DNA of 64,000 bases from Salinisphaera aquimarina (GCF_042643355.1 NZ_JBHRSS010000006.1:358984-422983); one strand, 5' to 3'. Positions 28,301 to 35,847 are shown, counted from the first letter of the stretch. Numbers and translations are program-made. Notes: generated from the letters alone by a model not told the origin.

Positions 28301-30479
28301 CCGCCAGACGCTCGGCCAGCGCATCGACGGCGGCATCCGGGCCGGAGACGATACACAGGCTCGGGCCGTTGACCGCGGCGAGCGCGATGTCGTCCGACAG
28401 CAACGGCGTCATATCCGCCTCGGCGCGGCGTATCGCCAGCATCGAGCCGCCCGGCATGCGGGCCATGAACCGGGCCCGGCAGGCCAGCACGCGACAGGCC
28501 TGCTCTTCGGTAAATACATCGGCGAGACAGGCGGCGACGTACTCGCCGACGCTGTGCCCGAGCATCGCCTGGGGGCGCACGCCCCAGCTCTCCCAGAGCC
28601 GCGCCAGGGCCAGCTGGACCACGAACAACGCCGGCTGGGCGACGCCGGTATTCCGTAGCGCGGCCGCCGCGTCGCTATCGGCCTGATCGTCGGCCTGCTC
28701 GTCGGCCGGATACAGCAGATCGCGGATATCCAGTTCGAGTTCCGGCTGCAGATAGGCTGCCAGGCGATCGACGGTGTCTCGGAAGACGCCCGGCGTGTCG
28801 TAGAGCGCGCGCCCCATGCCCGGATGCTGCGCGCCCTGCCCCGGAAACAGAAATACCAGTGGTGCCTCGTCGGCTTCGGTCGGCCCGCGTTTGAGCGCGG
28901 TCTTTGCCGTTGCGCGCAGCGCGTCGACCGCCTGGGCCACGCTATGCGCCACCACGAATGTTCGAAACCCCATCGCCGCGCGGCCTGTCGCCAGCGTCCA
29001 GGCGACATCGGCCAATTCGACGTTGTCGTTCGCGTTCAACCAGTCCGCCAGATCGTCGCAGCGGCGCGCCAGCGCGGTGGCACTCTTCGCGGACAGCACG
29101 AGCAGCTGGCTGGCGCGTATCGGCGGGCTCGCGGCGGCGCGCTCCGGCGCCTGTTCCACTATCAGATGGGCATTGGTGCCACCGACGCCGAACGACGACA
29201 CGCCGGCCAGCCGCAACTTGTCGGGCGACGCCTGGGCCGGCCAGTCGGTCAGCTGACTGACCACGCGAAACGGCGACGCGTCGAAATCGATACGAGGATT
29301 GGGTCGTTGGTAATGCAGCGTCGCCGGCAGGCGGCCTTCTCGCAGTGCATAGACGGCCTTGACCAGGCCGGCCGCGCCCGCGGCGGCGTCCAGATGACCG
29401 ACGTTCGACTTGACCGAACCCAGCATGACCGCGCCGGTCGCGGTGCTCTTGCGCCGCCAGGCCCGCGTCAGCCCCTCGATCTCGATCGGGTCGCCCAACG
29501 GCGTGGCCGTGCCATGGGCCTCGATATAGCCGATCTCGTCCGGATGCACGTCTGCCATGGCCTGGGCCATGGCGATCACTTCGGCCTGGCCCGCCGGGCT
29601 GGGGGCGCCGTAGCTGACCTTGTCCGCGCCGTCGTTGTTGAGCGCGCTGCCGCGCACGACCGCCAGAATCTCGTCGCCGTCGTCGATCGCGTCCTCCATG
29701 CGCTTGAGCACGAACGCGCCGAGGCCGCTCGAAAACACGGTGCCACAGGCTTTTTCGTCGAACGCACGGCAATGCCCGTCGAGCGAGCGGATACCGCCTT
29801 CCTGCGCCAGATAACCCTGGGCCTGGGGGAAACCGATCGACACACCGCCGGCGATCGCCAGATCACTCTCGAAGGCGAGCAGGCTCTGGCAGGCCATGTG
29901 CACAGCGGCCAGCGCGGTGGAACAGGCGGTCTGCACGTTGACCGCCGGCCCGCGCAGGTTGAACTTGTAGGCGGTTCGACTGGGCAGAAAATCCTTGCCG
30001 CTGGAAATCATGGCCGAAAACGCTTCCGGCGTACGCAGCTTGACCTGGTTTTCGACGCCGTCGCGGTCCTGCAGCATGTTGTAGAGCAGGTACTGCTCCA
30101 TGTTGCCGGCGCCGGCGAATACCCCGATCGGCCCCTTGAAACGCTGCGGATCCACACCGGCCTGCTCGAGTGCGCTCCACGCGGTTTCGAGCCACAGCCG
30201 CTGCTGCGGATCGAGCACTGCGGCCTCGCGCGGGGAGAAACCAAAGAAACCGGCGTCGAACAGCTCGATATCGTCAAGCATTCCGCGCGCGGGCACGAAA
30301 TTCGGATCTTCCATCAGCGCATCGATATCGGGCTCGTGTGGACGCATCTGCTCCACGGTGAGTCGCTCGATCGACTCACGGCCCGCAATCAGGTTGGCCC
30401 AGAAATCCTCGGCGTTCGCGGCCCCGGGGAATCGCCCCGCCATGCCGACGATCGCAATACGCGCTGCACTATCACCCAT
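22386..30479 (-). CDS. Hybrid PKS-NRPS megasynthase: KS-AT-ACP-aminotransferase-C-A-PCP
   Basis: Cytoplasmic assembly-line enzyme of 2697 residues. Domains in order, approximate residues: ketosynthase 6-430 (TACSTAL Cys near 183, EAHGTAT, NVGHLDAA); acyltransferase 540-850 (GHSVGEY near 643, HAFH near 741, predicting malonyl-CoA); ACP near 978 (GMDSLF); Ala/Pro-rich linker; class III PLP aminotransferase 1190-1610 (LILDEVITGFR, Lys in TYGKILGGGLPIGA near 1428); condensation 1670-2090 (HHLLCDG near 1765); adenylation 2160-2560 (YTSGSTGQPKG near 2226, GYGPTETT); PCP near 2614 (LGGHSL). There is no ketoreductase, dehydratase or thioesterase. The module should add malonate, convert the beta-ketone to an amine, then add an amino acid. 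It starts 2 bases after the upstream NRPS stop. Confidence 0.95.
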   Translation of the reverse strand: MGDSAARIAIVGMAGRFPGAANAEDFWANLIAGRESIERLTVEQMRPHEPDIDALMEDPNFVPARGMLDDIELFDAGFFGFSPREAAVLDPQQRLWLETAWSALEQAGVDPQRFKGPIGVFAGAGNMEQYLLYNMLQDRDGVENQVKLRTPEAFSAMISSGKDFLPSRTAYKFNLRGPAVNVQTACSTALAAVHMACQSLLAFESDLAIAGGVSIGFPQAQGYLAQEGGIRSLDGHCRAFDEKACGTVFSSGLGAFVLKRMEDAIDDGDEILAVVRGSALNNDGADKVSYGAPSPAGQAEVIAMAQAMADVHPDEIGYIEAHGTATPLGDPIEIEGLTRAWRRKSTATGAVMLGSVKSNVGHLDAAAGAAGLVKAVYALREGRLPATLHYQRPNPRIDFDASPFRVVSQLTDWPAQASPDKLRLAGVSSFGVGGTNAHLIVEQAPERAAASPPIRASQLLVLSAKSATALARRCDDLADWLNANDNVELADVAWTLATGRAAMGFRTFVVAHSVAQAVDALRATAKTALKRGPTEADEAPLVFLFPGQGAQHPGMGRALYDTPGVFRDTVDRLAAYLQPELELDIRDLLYPADEQADDQADSDAAAALRNTGVAQPALFVVQLALARLWESWGVRPQAMLGHSVGEYVAACLADVFTEEQACRVLACRARFMARMPGGSMLAIRRAEADMTPLLSDDIALAAVNGPSLCIVSGPDAAVDALAERLAADGEQSIRLHTSHAFHSAMMDGALAPFEAVIAEHELGAPARPFVSCLTGDWITPEQAVDASYWSGQLRQTVRFSPALGRLLEDPARIYIECGPSQNLTAAVRQHSKAGHSPVCIPSQAHAASDEAADTALLSALGQLWQAGTTPDWAAVCGHARTPRQMLHLPTYPFERQRYWIDPPARQPRSDAAAIAPSTVANAVPLQQTSVAVSASDKSVAAPTRQAHITELLRALFLELSGIEIDADNEATAFAALGMDSLFLTQAAAEISTRFDTRVRFRQLLDDIDSLTLLATHLDTTLDADRFQPRPEQPSQDSPIADPALADAVASALPVPATASAAHGPGSPVHELVEQQLDIMRRQLALLGGEASAPHTNIASSGHGAGAGAADGPTIQAQVAQGSQGQNLAATAPGRFGPYKSINQDRDGGLTAVQQTFLDDLIATLTAKTAKSKQASAAARKHLADPRGVANFRRSWKELVYQIVADRTDGARMVDIDGNAYVDITMGFGVGFMGHRHPAVVDALKAQIDKGFEVGPQTPLAPAVAEKFCRLVGHERVTFCNTGSEAVMAALRCARTVTGRTKVVYFTGDYHGTFDEVLGRANIVKDQLTTRPVAPGLAQDSVDNVMVLDYGSQASLDIVRAQADQIAAVLVEPVQSRYPDLQPDAFVRALRQITADAGTALILDEVITGFRCALGGVKALWNIDADMCTYGKILGGGLPIGAMAGKAKWLDAIDGGAWQYGDDSVPEAPMTFFAGTFVRHPLAMAAADAVLDFLGADDGALQQDLNARTATFADELNAFFETAGAPVRIRYFSSLFRFDLPHDQPFAQLMFYWMLAHDIYIREGAQNCFFSIAHTEADMQRVAEVVRSAVRALQDAGFLPADATAAPVAEPTPPVADESTRPAERALAIGESIPLTEAQREIWLAQAVRPEIAHAFNEVCYFDLIGPLDEPSFARAVQQAVDRHEALSLRFAADGDSQTRVDIGAVPVEFLDLRDAPDPHAEALKAIQSMCGTDFDLTSADALLRVRVLRVAPERNLAALVVHHLLCDGWSAVVLFEDLAAIYSALAEDRPVDMTPAMAFSSYARQQIERAPQAQRQLDYWKRLYADPPAPLSLPTVGARDRDDGAPAGGRLHDLSPQLQAAVRESAARENVTPYAIYMAAYAVLLCRLARQAEVVVAMPVAGQALEGHHALVGHCVQVLPLRIQCEPDALFSTVLKRVRESITQACVNADCTYGSIVRALGHKRDPLRLPLAEVVFNFSPTGDPPRFAGLTGTLNEVAKTAVNFDLHFNLTQYGETLTLHCDYNAKVFDGALIDGWIAAYETLLEAVTSNRDATVGGLPVSDAPSQTAAHAQFNPAPLAVDESIDLAGLIRQQAKATPSADAIAHAQGTWRYAELDARSNAIAAALAARGVRPGDLVGLCLARTPALIAAIVGILKTGAAYVPMDPDYPLERLRYIARDSGIPMMLSHRDGPDVGVPVVDIDEAMACEQTPPDIPVDASRLAYIIYTSGSTGQPKGVRVRHRNVLALLAWARTAFTDDEIKGMLAAASVCFDFSVFEIFVPLTRGATVVLVDNLLSLMQSPPAPVTLISGVPSAMAELLAHVDLPAGAATICMGGEALDRQLVARVQAQPDVRRVLDGYGPTETTVFATMAERDADGPQTIGRPIAGWRVYILDAQDQPVPVGTRGELAIGGAGVTAGYIDRDELTAQRFVPDPFVGGDARMYRSGDLASWRADGQIEYAGRADNQIKVRGFRIELGEIEAVLQNHDGVARCVVMPREAGPGDMQLVAYWQKTDTGDTADPAMLRRYLRDHLPLHMVPQQFVVMREWPSLANGKLDRSRLQNPFERHRGDDSAQGAADAAATAQAIDGVTRIWAEVLGYEITPQPQDTFLDLGGHSLLAVRAAAAVKRDLGADIPVRAMMLDSLAQLAARVNTQPAGSDAAPAKDSHVPHEPAVAHASGQTQSRRGFAARLGFGKKA

Positions 30480-30481
30480 CC

Positions 30482-33400
30482 CTATCCCCTTGTTCGATCC
30501 GCGGCCCGGCCCCGGCGGGCCATGGCGGCCCGTTTTTTCTGTGCGCGCTCGTCGAGTACCGCATCGGCCGATGCGTCGATTTCCTGAGCGCCACGATCCA
30601 GGCGCTGGGACAGGTCGCGGATCGTGGCGTACTGAAACAGATCGGCGACGCTCAGCGAGCTGCCGAACCGGGTTTCCAGCCGACCGCGAACCGTGACGAT
30701 ACGCAACGAATCGCCGCCGACATCGAAGAAATTATCGTCGATTCCGGGCTCGACCACGCCCAGCACGTCGCTCCATATTGCGGCCACAGCACGTTCGGTG
30801 TCGGAACGCGGCGCGATATAACGCTTGCCGGTGTCGATACGTTGCTCCGGCGGCAGCGGCAGCGCATTCCGATCGACCTTGCCGTTTTCGGTCATCGGCA
30901 ACGTCTCCAGCACCACGAACACCGCCGGCACCATGTGAGCCGGCAGGCGCTCGCCAAGATAATCGCGCAACGTCGCGCTGTTCACCGGCGCACTGACTCG
31001 CATGTAGGCGACCAGCCGATCGCCGCCTTCATGGCGCAGCACGACCGCCGCCTGATTGACGCGTTCGTGCTGCGCCAGCGCCGCTTCGATCTCACCGAGT
31101 TCGATCCGAAAGCCGCGCAACTTGACCTGGTTGTCCAGACGGCCGACGAACAACAGGCGGCCACGGCCGTCGGCCAGACGCTGCCAGCGCACCCGATCAC
31201 CGCTGTGATACAGGCGGCGTACCGGCGCCTGCGCGCTAACTGAAGCCTCGATGAAACGGGCTGCAGTCAACTCCGGCTGGTCGAAATACCCCAGGGCCAC
31301 GCCGTGTCCACCGATCAGCAGTTCGCCGGCCACGCCGGGGGCGACCAGGCGGTTGTCCTCATCGACCACGTAGAACTGAGTGTTGGCGATCGGCGTACCG
31401 ATATGGATCGGGCCGTCGTCGACCGGGTCGCCGCTGGAATAGACGGTCGTCTCGGTGGGCCCGTACAGGTTCCAGAGCACGAAACCCGGGCCGGCGGTTG
31501 ACCGCAGATCGTCGGCCAGCGCCGGATCGAGGGTTTCGCCACCGACCATGGCCTTGCAGTGGGCCGGCGGCGTCCAGCCCGCCATGCGCAGCAGTCGATA
31601 GGTGGTGGGCGTTGCCTGGATGACGTCGATCCGGTGGCGCGCTATCAGTTGCCCCAGCAGCACCCCATCGAGCACGTCGTCCATGTCGGCGATCACGGCG
31701 GCAGCGCCCACGGTAAGCGGCAGAAACAGTTCGGCGAGCGCGATATCGAAGGACAGCGTGGTCACCGCCAGTATTCGCTGGTCCGCGACAAGCCCGGGCG
31801 TGCGGGCCATCGAATCCAGAAAATTCATGACGTTGAGGTGACTGACGACCACCCCTTTCGGCCGCCCGGTGGAGCCGGAAGTAAAAATGACATGGGCCGG
31901 CATGTCGGGGCCGATCTCGACCGGTCGCAACGGCTCCGGCGGATGCTCGGGCTGCGCGTCGATCAGGAGTCTGGGCAGGTCGCTCGCTGGCAGATCGGCC
32001 GCAACCGCGACCTCGGTCACGATCAGACCGGCGCGGGCATCCATCCACATCAATTCGAGGCGCTCGGCCGGATAGCGCGGATCACAGGGCACATAGGCCG
32101 CGCCGACGCGCTGTACGGCGAGCGTGGCGATGACCATATGCTCCGAGCGCCCCACTGCCACCGCGACGCGGTCACCGACGGCCACGCCGGCCGATTGGAG
32201 CCGCGCGGCGAGGACGTCGATGCGGCCGAGCAGGCTCGCGTAGCTGACGCTGTAGTCGCCGCAGATCAGGGCGGTCCGGTCCGGCCTCGCAGCCGCCTGG
32301 GCGGCGAGCGCGTCATAGATGCTCGCGTAGGGCGGCAGTTCCCGGTCGGTATCGTTCCAGCGCAGCAGATGATCGTCGACGTCCCGCTGTGTGAGCCAGG
32401 TCAGATCGCGTACCGGCGTCTGCGGTTGCGCGTCCGCGATCGCCGCCAACAACACCACGAGGCGATCCAGCAGATCGTTCGCGGTCGCCGCATCGAATCG
32501 CCCGCGGTCGAACTCCAGTTGTATTCGCAACGACTCGCCGCCGTAGACCACCAGCATCAACGGATAACCGGTGAACTGACGCAGCTCGAAGTTCCACGTC
32601 CCGGCCGACGTATATGCAGGAATCGTATCATTGGGCGTGCAGTAGTCGTACACCACTGCCGTTTCGAACAGCCCACCCGCCACTACCAGACCCGATTGCC
32701 GTTGTATGTCGGCCAGGCCCAGTTGCTGGTGGCCACGGCTGGCGCGAGTGCTGTCGCTGACCGCCTGCATGCAGTCGCCAATCGACATCTGCGGATCGAC
32801 GCGCACGCGTTTGGGGACGGTATTGATGAACAGGCCGACCCGATGGCCGGCATCCGCCACGGTGGCTTGCCGCCCCGAACGCGTGGTGCCGAACACCAGA
32901 TCCCGAATGTGTGTATGCCGCCAGAGCAGGATGGCCCACGCGGTCTCGACGAGGCCTGCCCATCCCACCACACGTCGACGTGCGATGTGGCTCAATTGCG
33001 CGGTCGTCTGCGCCGGCAGATAGCGCAGAATTCGGTCCGCACCCTGGCGAGCCGGGTCGTCCGCTTCGGGCTCCGGCGCCCATGGCAACGGCGTCGCTCC
33101 GGACAGCCCGGCCAGTTGCTCCGACCAGAACCGGCGACTGCTGTCGAGATCCTGTGCTCGATACCATTCGACCAGATCGCGGAAGGGCTTGGCCGCCGGC
33201 AGAACCGGCACGGGCGCATCGCCCTTGAGCGCCACATACAGCTGCATGACCTCGTCCAGGATGATCGTGAACGAGCGGCCATCGAGCAGAATGTGATGGA
33301 ACGTCCACAACATGCGCCATTGCGCGTCGGCGAGTTGCATGACGCACAGGCGCATTGCCGGTGCCTTGGTGAGATCGAAAGGCTGATGGCCGTCGGCCTC

Positions 33401-33709
33401 GGCCAGCCTCGCCGGAAGATCGGCATCGCCGGTACGGCAGTCATGGCGCTGGACCGGCATGATCGCCTGCGGTTCCACAACCTGTACCGGCGCGTCCAGG
33501 CCATGCCAGACGAAACGGGTGCGCAGAATATCGTGGCGCGCGATGATCTGTGCCCAGGCTGCCTCGTATGCATCGACGTCGAGCCGCTCGTCGACGCTGA
33601 TGGTGACCTGCTCGATATAGACACCTGATTCGGGCTGCGCCAAAGCCTGATACAGCATGCCCTGCTGCATCGGTGTCAGCGGGTAGCCCGCCGTGTCCTC
33701 AGCTCTCAC
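30482..33709 (-). CDS. Single-module NRPS: C-A-PCP
   Basis: Non-ribosomal peptide synthetase of 1075 residues from the chosen start. It opens directly with a condensation domain (YPLTPMQQGMLYQ; HHILLDGRS near residue 140), then adenylation (FTSGSTGRPKG near 613, LYGPTETT, RLDNQVKLRGFRIELGE) and PCP (FFDVGGDSLR near 1000), ending in a basic tail that may dock to the next enzyme. I chose the GTG at 33709 with GGGGGA upstream, because C domains usually start about ten residues before this motif and a candidate operator lies just upstream; the GTG at 33808 would add 33 residues and has no ribosome site. Beginning with C implies an acyl starter or a missing upstream donor. Confidence 0.92.
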   Translation of the reverse strand: MRAEDTAGYPLTPMQQGMLYQALAQPESGVYIEQVTISVDERLDVDAYEAAWAQIIARHDILRTRFVWHGLDAPVQVVEPQAIMPVQRHDCRTGDADLPARLAEADGHQPFDLTKAPAMRLCVMQLADAQWRMLWTFHHILLDGRSFTIILDEVMQLYVALKGDAPVPVLPAAKPFRDLVEWYRAQDLDSSRRFWSEQLAGLSGATPLPWAPEPEADDPARQGADRILRYLPAQTTAQLSHIARRRVVGWAGLVETAWAILLWRHTHIRDLVFGTTRSGRQATVADAGHRVGLFINTVPKRVRVDPQMSIGDCMQAVSDSTRASRGHQQLGLADIQRQSGLVVAGGLFETAVVYDYCTPNDTIPAYTSAGTWNFELRQFTGYPLMLVVYGGESLRIQLEFDRGRFDAATANDLLDRLVVLLAAIADAQPQTPVRDLTWLTQRDVDDHLLRWNDTDRELPPYASIYDALAAQAAARPDRTALICGDYSVSYASLLGRIDVLAARLQSAGVAVGDRVAVAVGRSEHMVIATLAVQRVGAAYVPCDPRYPAERLELMWMDARAGLIVTEVAVAADLPASDLPRLLIDAQPEHPPEPLRPVEIGPDMPAHVIFTSGSTGRPKGVVVSHLNVMNFLDSMARTPGLVADQRILAVTTLSFDIALAELFLPLTVGAAAVIADMDDVLDGVLLGQLIARHRIDVIQATPTTYRLLRMAGWTPPAHCKAMVGGETLDPALADDLRSTAGPGFVLWNLYGPTETTVYSSGDPVDDGPIHIGTPIANTQFYVVDEDNRLVAPGVAGELLIGGHGVALGYFDQPELTAARFIEASVSAQAPVRRLYHSGDRVRWQRLADGRGRLLFVGRLDNQVKLRGFRIELGEIEAALAQHERVNQAAVVLRHEGGDRLVAYMRVSAPVNSATLRDYLGERLPAHMVPAVFVVLETLPMTENGKVDRNALPLPPEQRIDTGKRYIAPRSDTERAVAAIWSDVLGVVEPGIDDNFFDVGGDSLRIVTVRGRLETRFGSSLSVADLFQYATIRDLSQRLDRGAQEIDASADAVLDERAQKKRAAMARRGRAADRTRG

Positions 33710-33782
33710 CAGTGCCGTCCCCCAGGTCGCTACGGCACTATGCCGTATTCGTGTTTCCCTGCCGTCCCCGAACAAATCATTG

Positions 33783-33802
33783 CATAACAATTGCCTGTTA
33801 TG
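33783..33802. promoter_or_regulatory. Candidate operator CATAACA-N6-TGTTATG upstream of NRPS operon
   Basis: A perfect 7-bp inverted repeat with a 6-base spacer, in an unusually AT-rich patch 74 bases upstream of the chosen NRPS start. Size and symmetry fit a dimeric transcription factor site controlling the megasynthase operon. It would lie inside the reading frame only if the 33808 start were used. Confidence 0.45.
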
Positions 33803-33946
33803 AATCACCGAAACCGCGGACGGCTGGTGAAATACGGGTACATGCGATTCCCACGCGCTTCACGTCTGCTTCATTGATCGATGAGGGCTTGTTGAAGCGA
33901 CGGCCTGTGCGCTTGCAAGCACCTCAGCGCTATGAGCGGGTGGCGT

Positions 33947-34417
33947 CTAGCTCAGACCGAGAGAACTCAGCAGGCCCTGGAAGGTCTCGTCCTCGGCCAG
34001 ACTGGAGCCGTCTTCATCGCTGGCGCGATAGCGGCCATTGCTGGCGCGACGCAGGGTCAGGAACCGCCAGTCGGTGGGATCGACGAATTCGATGAATTCA
34101 CTGCCGTCGGCGTCGAACTCGCGCTCCCAGCACTGGGAGCGCACGGGCCGGCCGAAGCTGTTGACGACCCCGTGCAGGGCATTGAGGTCAGCCGCGCTGA
34201 ATGTCGGCTTCTGGAATGGGAGTATCGCTGCCACGGTAGAACCTGAAGATTCGGTAGTGACTTCTAGTATCGGCAGTTGCGAGCCGAATCTTAGAGCCGA
34301 CAAGGACGAAAACACGTCTGCTCGGTCCGGTTCACCTTTTCTGCAGTCGGGAAATCCCGCGAACCGGACGCGTAACTCGAGTCCGCCGCCAGTATGCGCC
34401 GGAATCGAATACCTCAT
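33947..34417 (-). CDS. Hypothetical protein
   Basis: A 156-residue protein I do not recognise. It starts at ATG after GGAGTAGG. The sequence is acidic and Ser/Asp-rich toward the C-terminus (RASDEDGSSLAEDETFQGLLSSLGLS), has no signal peptide or membrane segment, and contains a central stretch WEREFDADGSEFIEFVDPTDWRFLTL rich in aromatic and acidic residues. The region looks less GC-rich than its neighbours by eye. It lies between the NRPS promoter region and purA, on the same strand as both. It reads as a real gene because of the good ribosome site and non-random composition. Confidence 0.6.
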   Translation of the reverse strand: MRYSIPAHTGGGLELRVRFAGFPDCRKGEPDRADVFSSLSALRFGSQLPILEVTTESSGSTVAAILPFQKPTFSAADLNALHGVVNSFGRPVRSQCWEREFDADGSEFIEFVDPTDWRFLTLRRASNGRYRASDEDGSSLAEDETFQGLLSSLGLS

Positions 34418-34428
34418 CCTACTCCGCT

Positions 34429-34449
34429 TTCAGCCGAACGCAGGCTGAA
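34429..34449. repeat. Hairpin TTCAGCC-N7-GGCTGAA between purA and hypothetical gene
   Basis: A 7-bp perfect inverted repeat 37-57 bases past the purA stop. No T-run follows on the minus strand, so it is at best a weak or factor-assisted terminator. It also lies just upstream of the hypothetical gene's start. Confidence 0.3.
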
Positions 34450-34485
34450 TAAAGCCATAGGGCCCAGGCAGTTCTTGTCTGGCGA

Positions 34486-35787
34486 CTAATACGTGGTCGC
34501 GAACGGGTCGCGCAGAAAAATGGTGTCGGCGCGATCCGGCCCGGTGGAGACAATATCGATCGGCGTGCCGGTGATCTCGGCCAGACGATCCAGGTAGTTG
34601 CGCGCGGCCTGGGGCAGGTCCTCGTAGGTCCGAACGCCCACCGTGGACTCGCTCCAGCCGGGCATCTCCTCGTAGACCGGCTCACAGCGCGACAATGCCT
34701 CGGCACCGAGCGGCGGCACGGTGATGGTCTCGTTGTCGCAGCGATAGCCGGTGCACAGCTGAATGGCGTCGAGTCCATCGAGCACATCGAGCTTGGTGAT
34801 GCACAATCCCGACAGGCTGTTGTTGAACGCCGCACGGCGCAGGCCGACGGCATCGAACCAGCCACAACGGCGCGCCCGGCCCGTGGTGGCGCCGAACTCG
34901 GCGCCCTTGGATGCCAGATGACGACCGTAATGGTCATCCAGCTCGGTCGGGAACGGACCGGAGCCGACGCGCGTGGTGTAGGCCTTGACCACGCCCAGCA
35001 CATAGTCGAAATAGGTGGGGCCGACGCCGGTCCCGGTGGCCGCACCACCGGCCGTGGTATTGGATGACGTCACGAACGGATAGGTACCGTGGTCGACATC
35101 CAGCAAGGCACCCTGTGCACCCTCGAACAGGATCGATTCATCCGCGACATAGGCCTGGCGCAGCAGTTCCGCAACATCGGCCACCATCGGCGCGATCTCT
35201 TCCGCCTGGGCCAGACAATCGTCCAGCGTGGCCTGGAAATCCACCGGTGCGACGCCGAAATAGTTCTTGAGCACGAAATTATGGTAATCCAGCGCTTCGC
35301 CCAGCTTGGCCGCCAGCAGTTCGCGCCGGAACAGATCACCGACGCGCACAGCGCGGCGCGCGACCTTGTCCTCGTAGGCCGGACCGATGCCACGGCCGGT
35401 GGTGCCGATCGGGTTATTGCCGCGCGCGGCCTCGCGCGCCTTGTCTAGCGCGATGTGGCTGGGCAGGATCAGCGGACAGGCGGGACTGATACGCAACCGA
35501 CTGCGCACGGGTACGCCGCGCGCCTCCAGCATGGCCATTTCCTCAAGCAGCGCGCCGGGGGCGAGCACCACCCCATTGCCGATATGGCAGGTCACGCCGT
35601 CATGCAGAATGCCGGAGGGAATCAGGTGCAGAACCGTCTTCTCACCGTTGATGACGAGCGTGTGGCCGGCATTGTGCCCCCCCTGAAAACGCACGACGTG
35701 GCGGGTCCGGTCGGTGAGCAGATCGACGATCTTGCCCTTGCCTTCGTCGCCCCACTGACTGCCGATGACGATGACGCGTTTGCCCAT
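34486..35787 (-). CDS. purA: Adenylosuccinate synthase
   Basis: Purine biosynthesis enzyme joining IMP and aspartate with GTP to give adenylosuccinate; 433 residues, normal length. The N-terminus VIVIGSQWGDEGKGKIVD holds the GTP-binding loop and catalytic Asp, followed by FQGGHNAGHTLV; further on come GTTGRGIGPAYEDK and the C-terminal GTP-binding DIVSTGPDRAD. It is the last gene of the hflX-hflK-hflC-DUF2065-hisZ-purA block, an order conserved in gammaproteobacteria. Confidence 0.98.
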   Translation of the reverse strand: MGKRVIVIGSQWGDEGKGKIVDLLTDRTRHVVRFQGGHNAGHTLVINGEKTVLHLIPSGILHDGVTCHIGNGVVLAPGALLEEMAMLEARGVPVRSRLRISPACPLILPSHIALDKAREAARGNNPIGTTGRGIGPAYEDKVARRAVRVGDLFRRELLAAKLGEALDYHNFVLKNYFGVAPVDFQATLDDCLAQAEEIAPMVADVAELLRQAYVADESILFEGAQGALLDVDHGTYPFVTSSNTTAGGAATGTGVGPTYFDYVLGVVKAYTTRVGSGPFPTELDDHYGRHLASKGAEFGATTGRARRCGWFDAVGLRRAAFNNSLSGLCITKLDVLDGLDAIQLCTGYRCDNETITVPPLGAEALSRCEPVYEEMPGWSESTVGVRTYEDLPQAARNYLDRLAEITGTPIDIVSTGPDRADTIFLRDPFATTY

Positions 35788-35847
35788 GACTGTTTTCCTA
35801 GAAAGACTTTGGCCTGCCGTGACAGGTTCTTGAAGATGGCGTGACGG

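Noticed and set aside
28824..30587. 587-codon plus-strand frame antisense to the ketosynthase/acyltransferase region
   Set aside because: Shadow frame; all recognisable catalytic motifs are on the minus strand.
34429..34449. Intrinsic terminator for purA
   Set aside because: The hairpin is real but no T-run follows on the minus strand, so it was listed only as a repeat.
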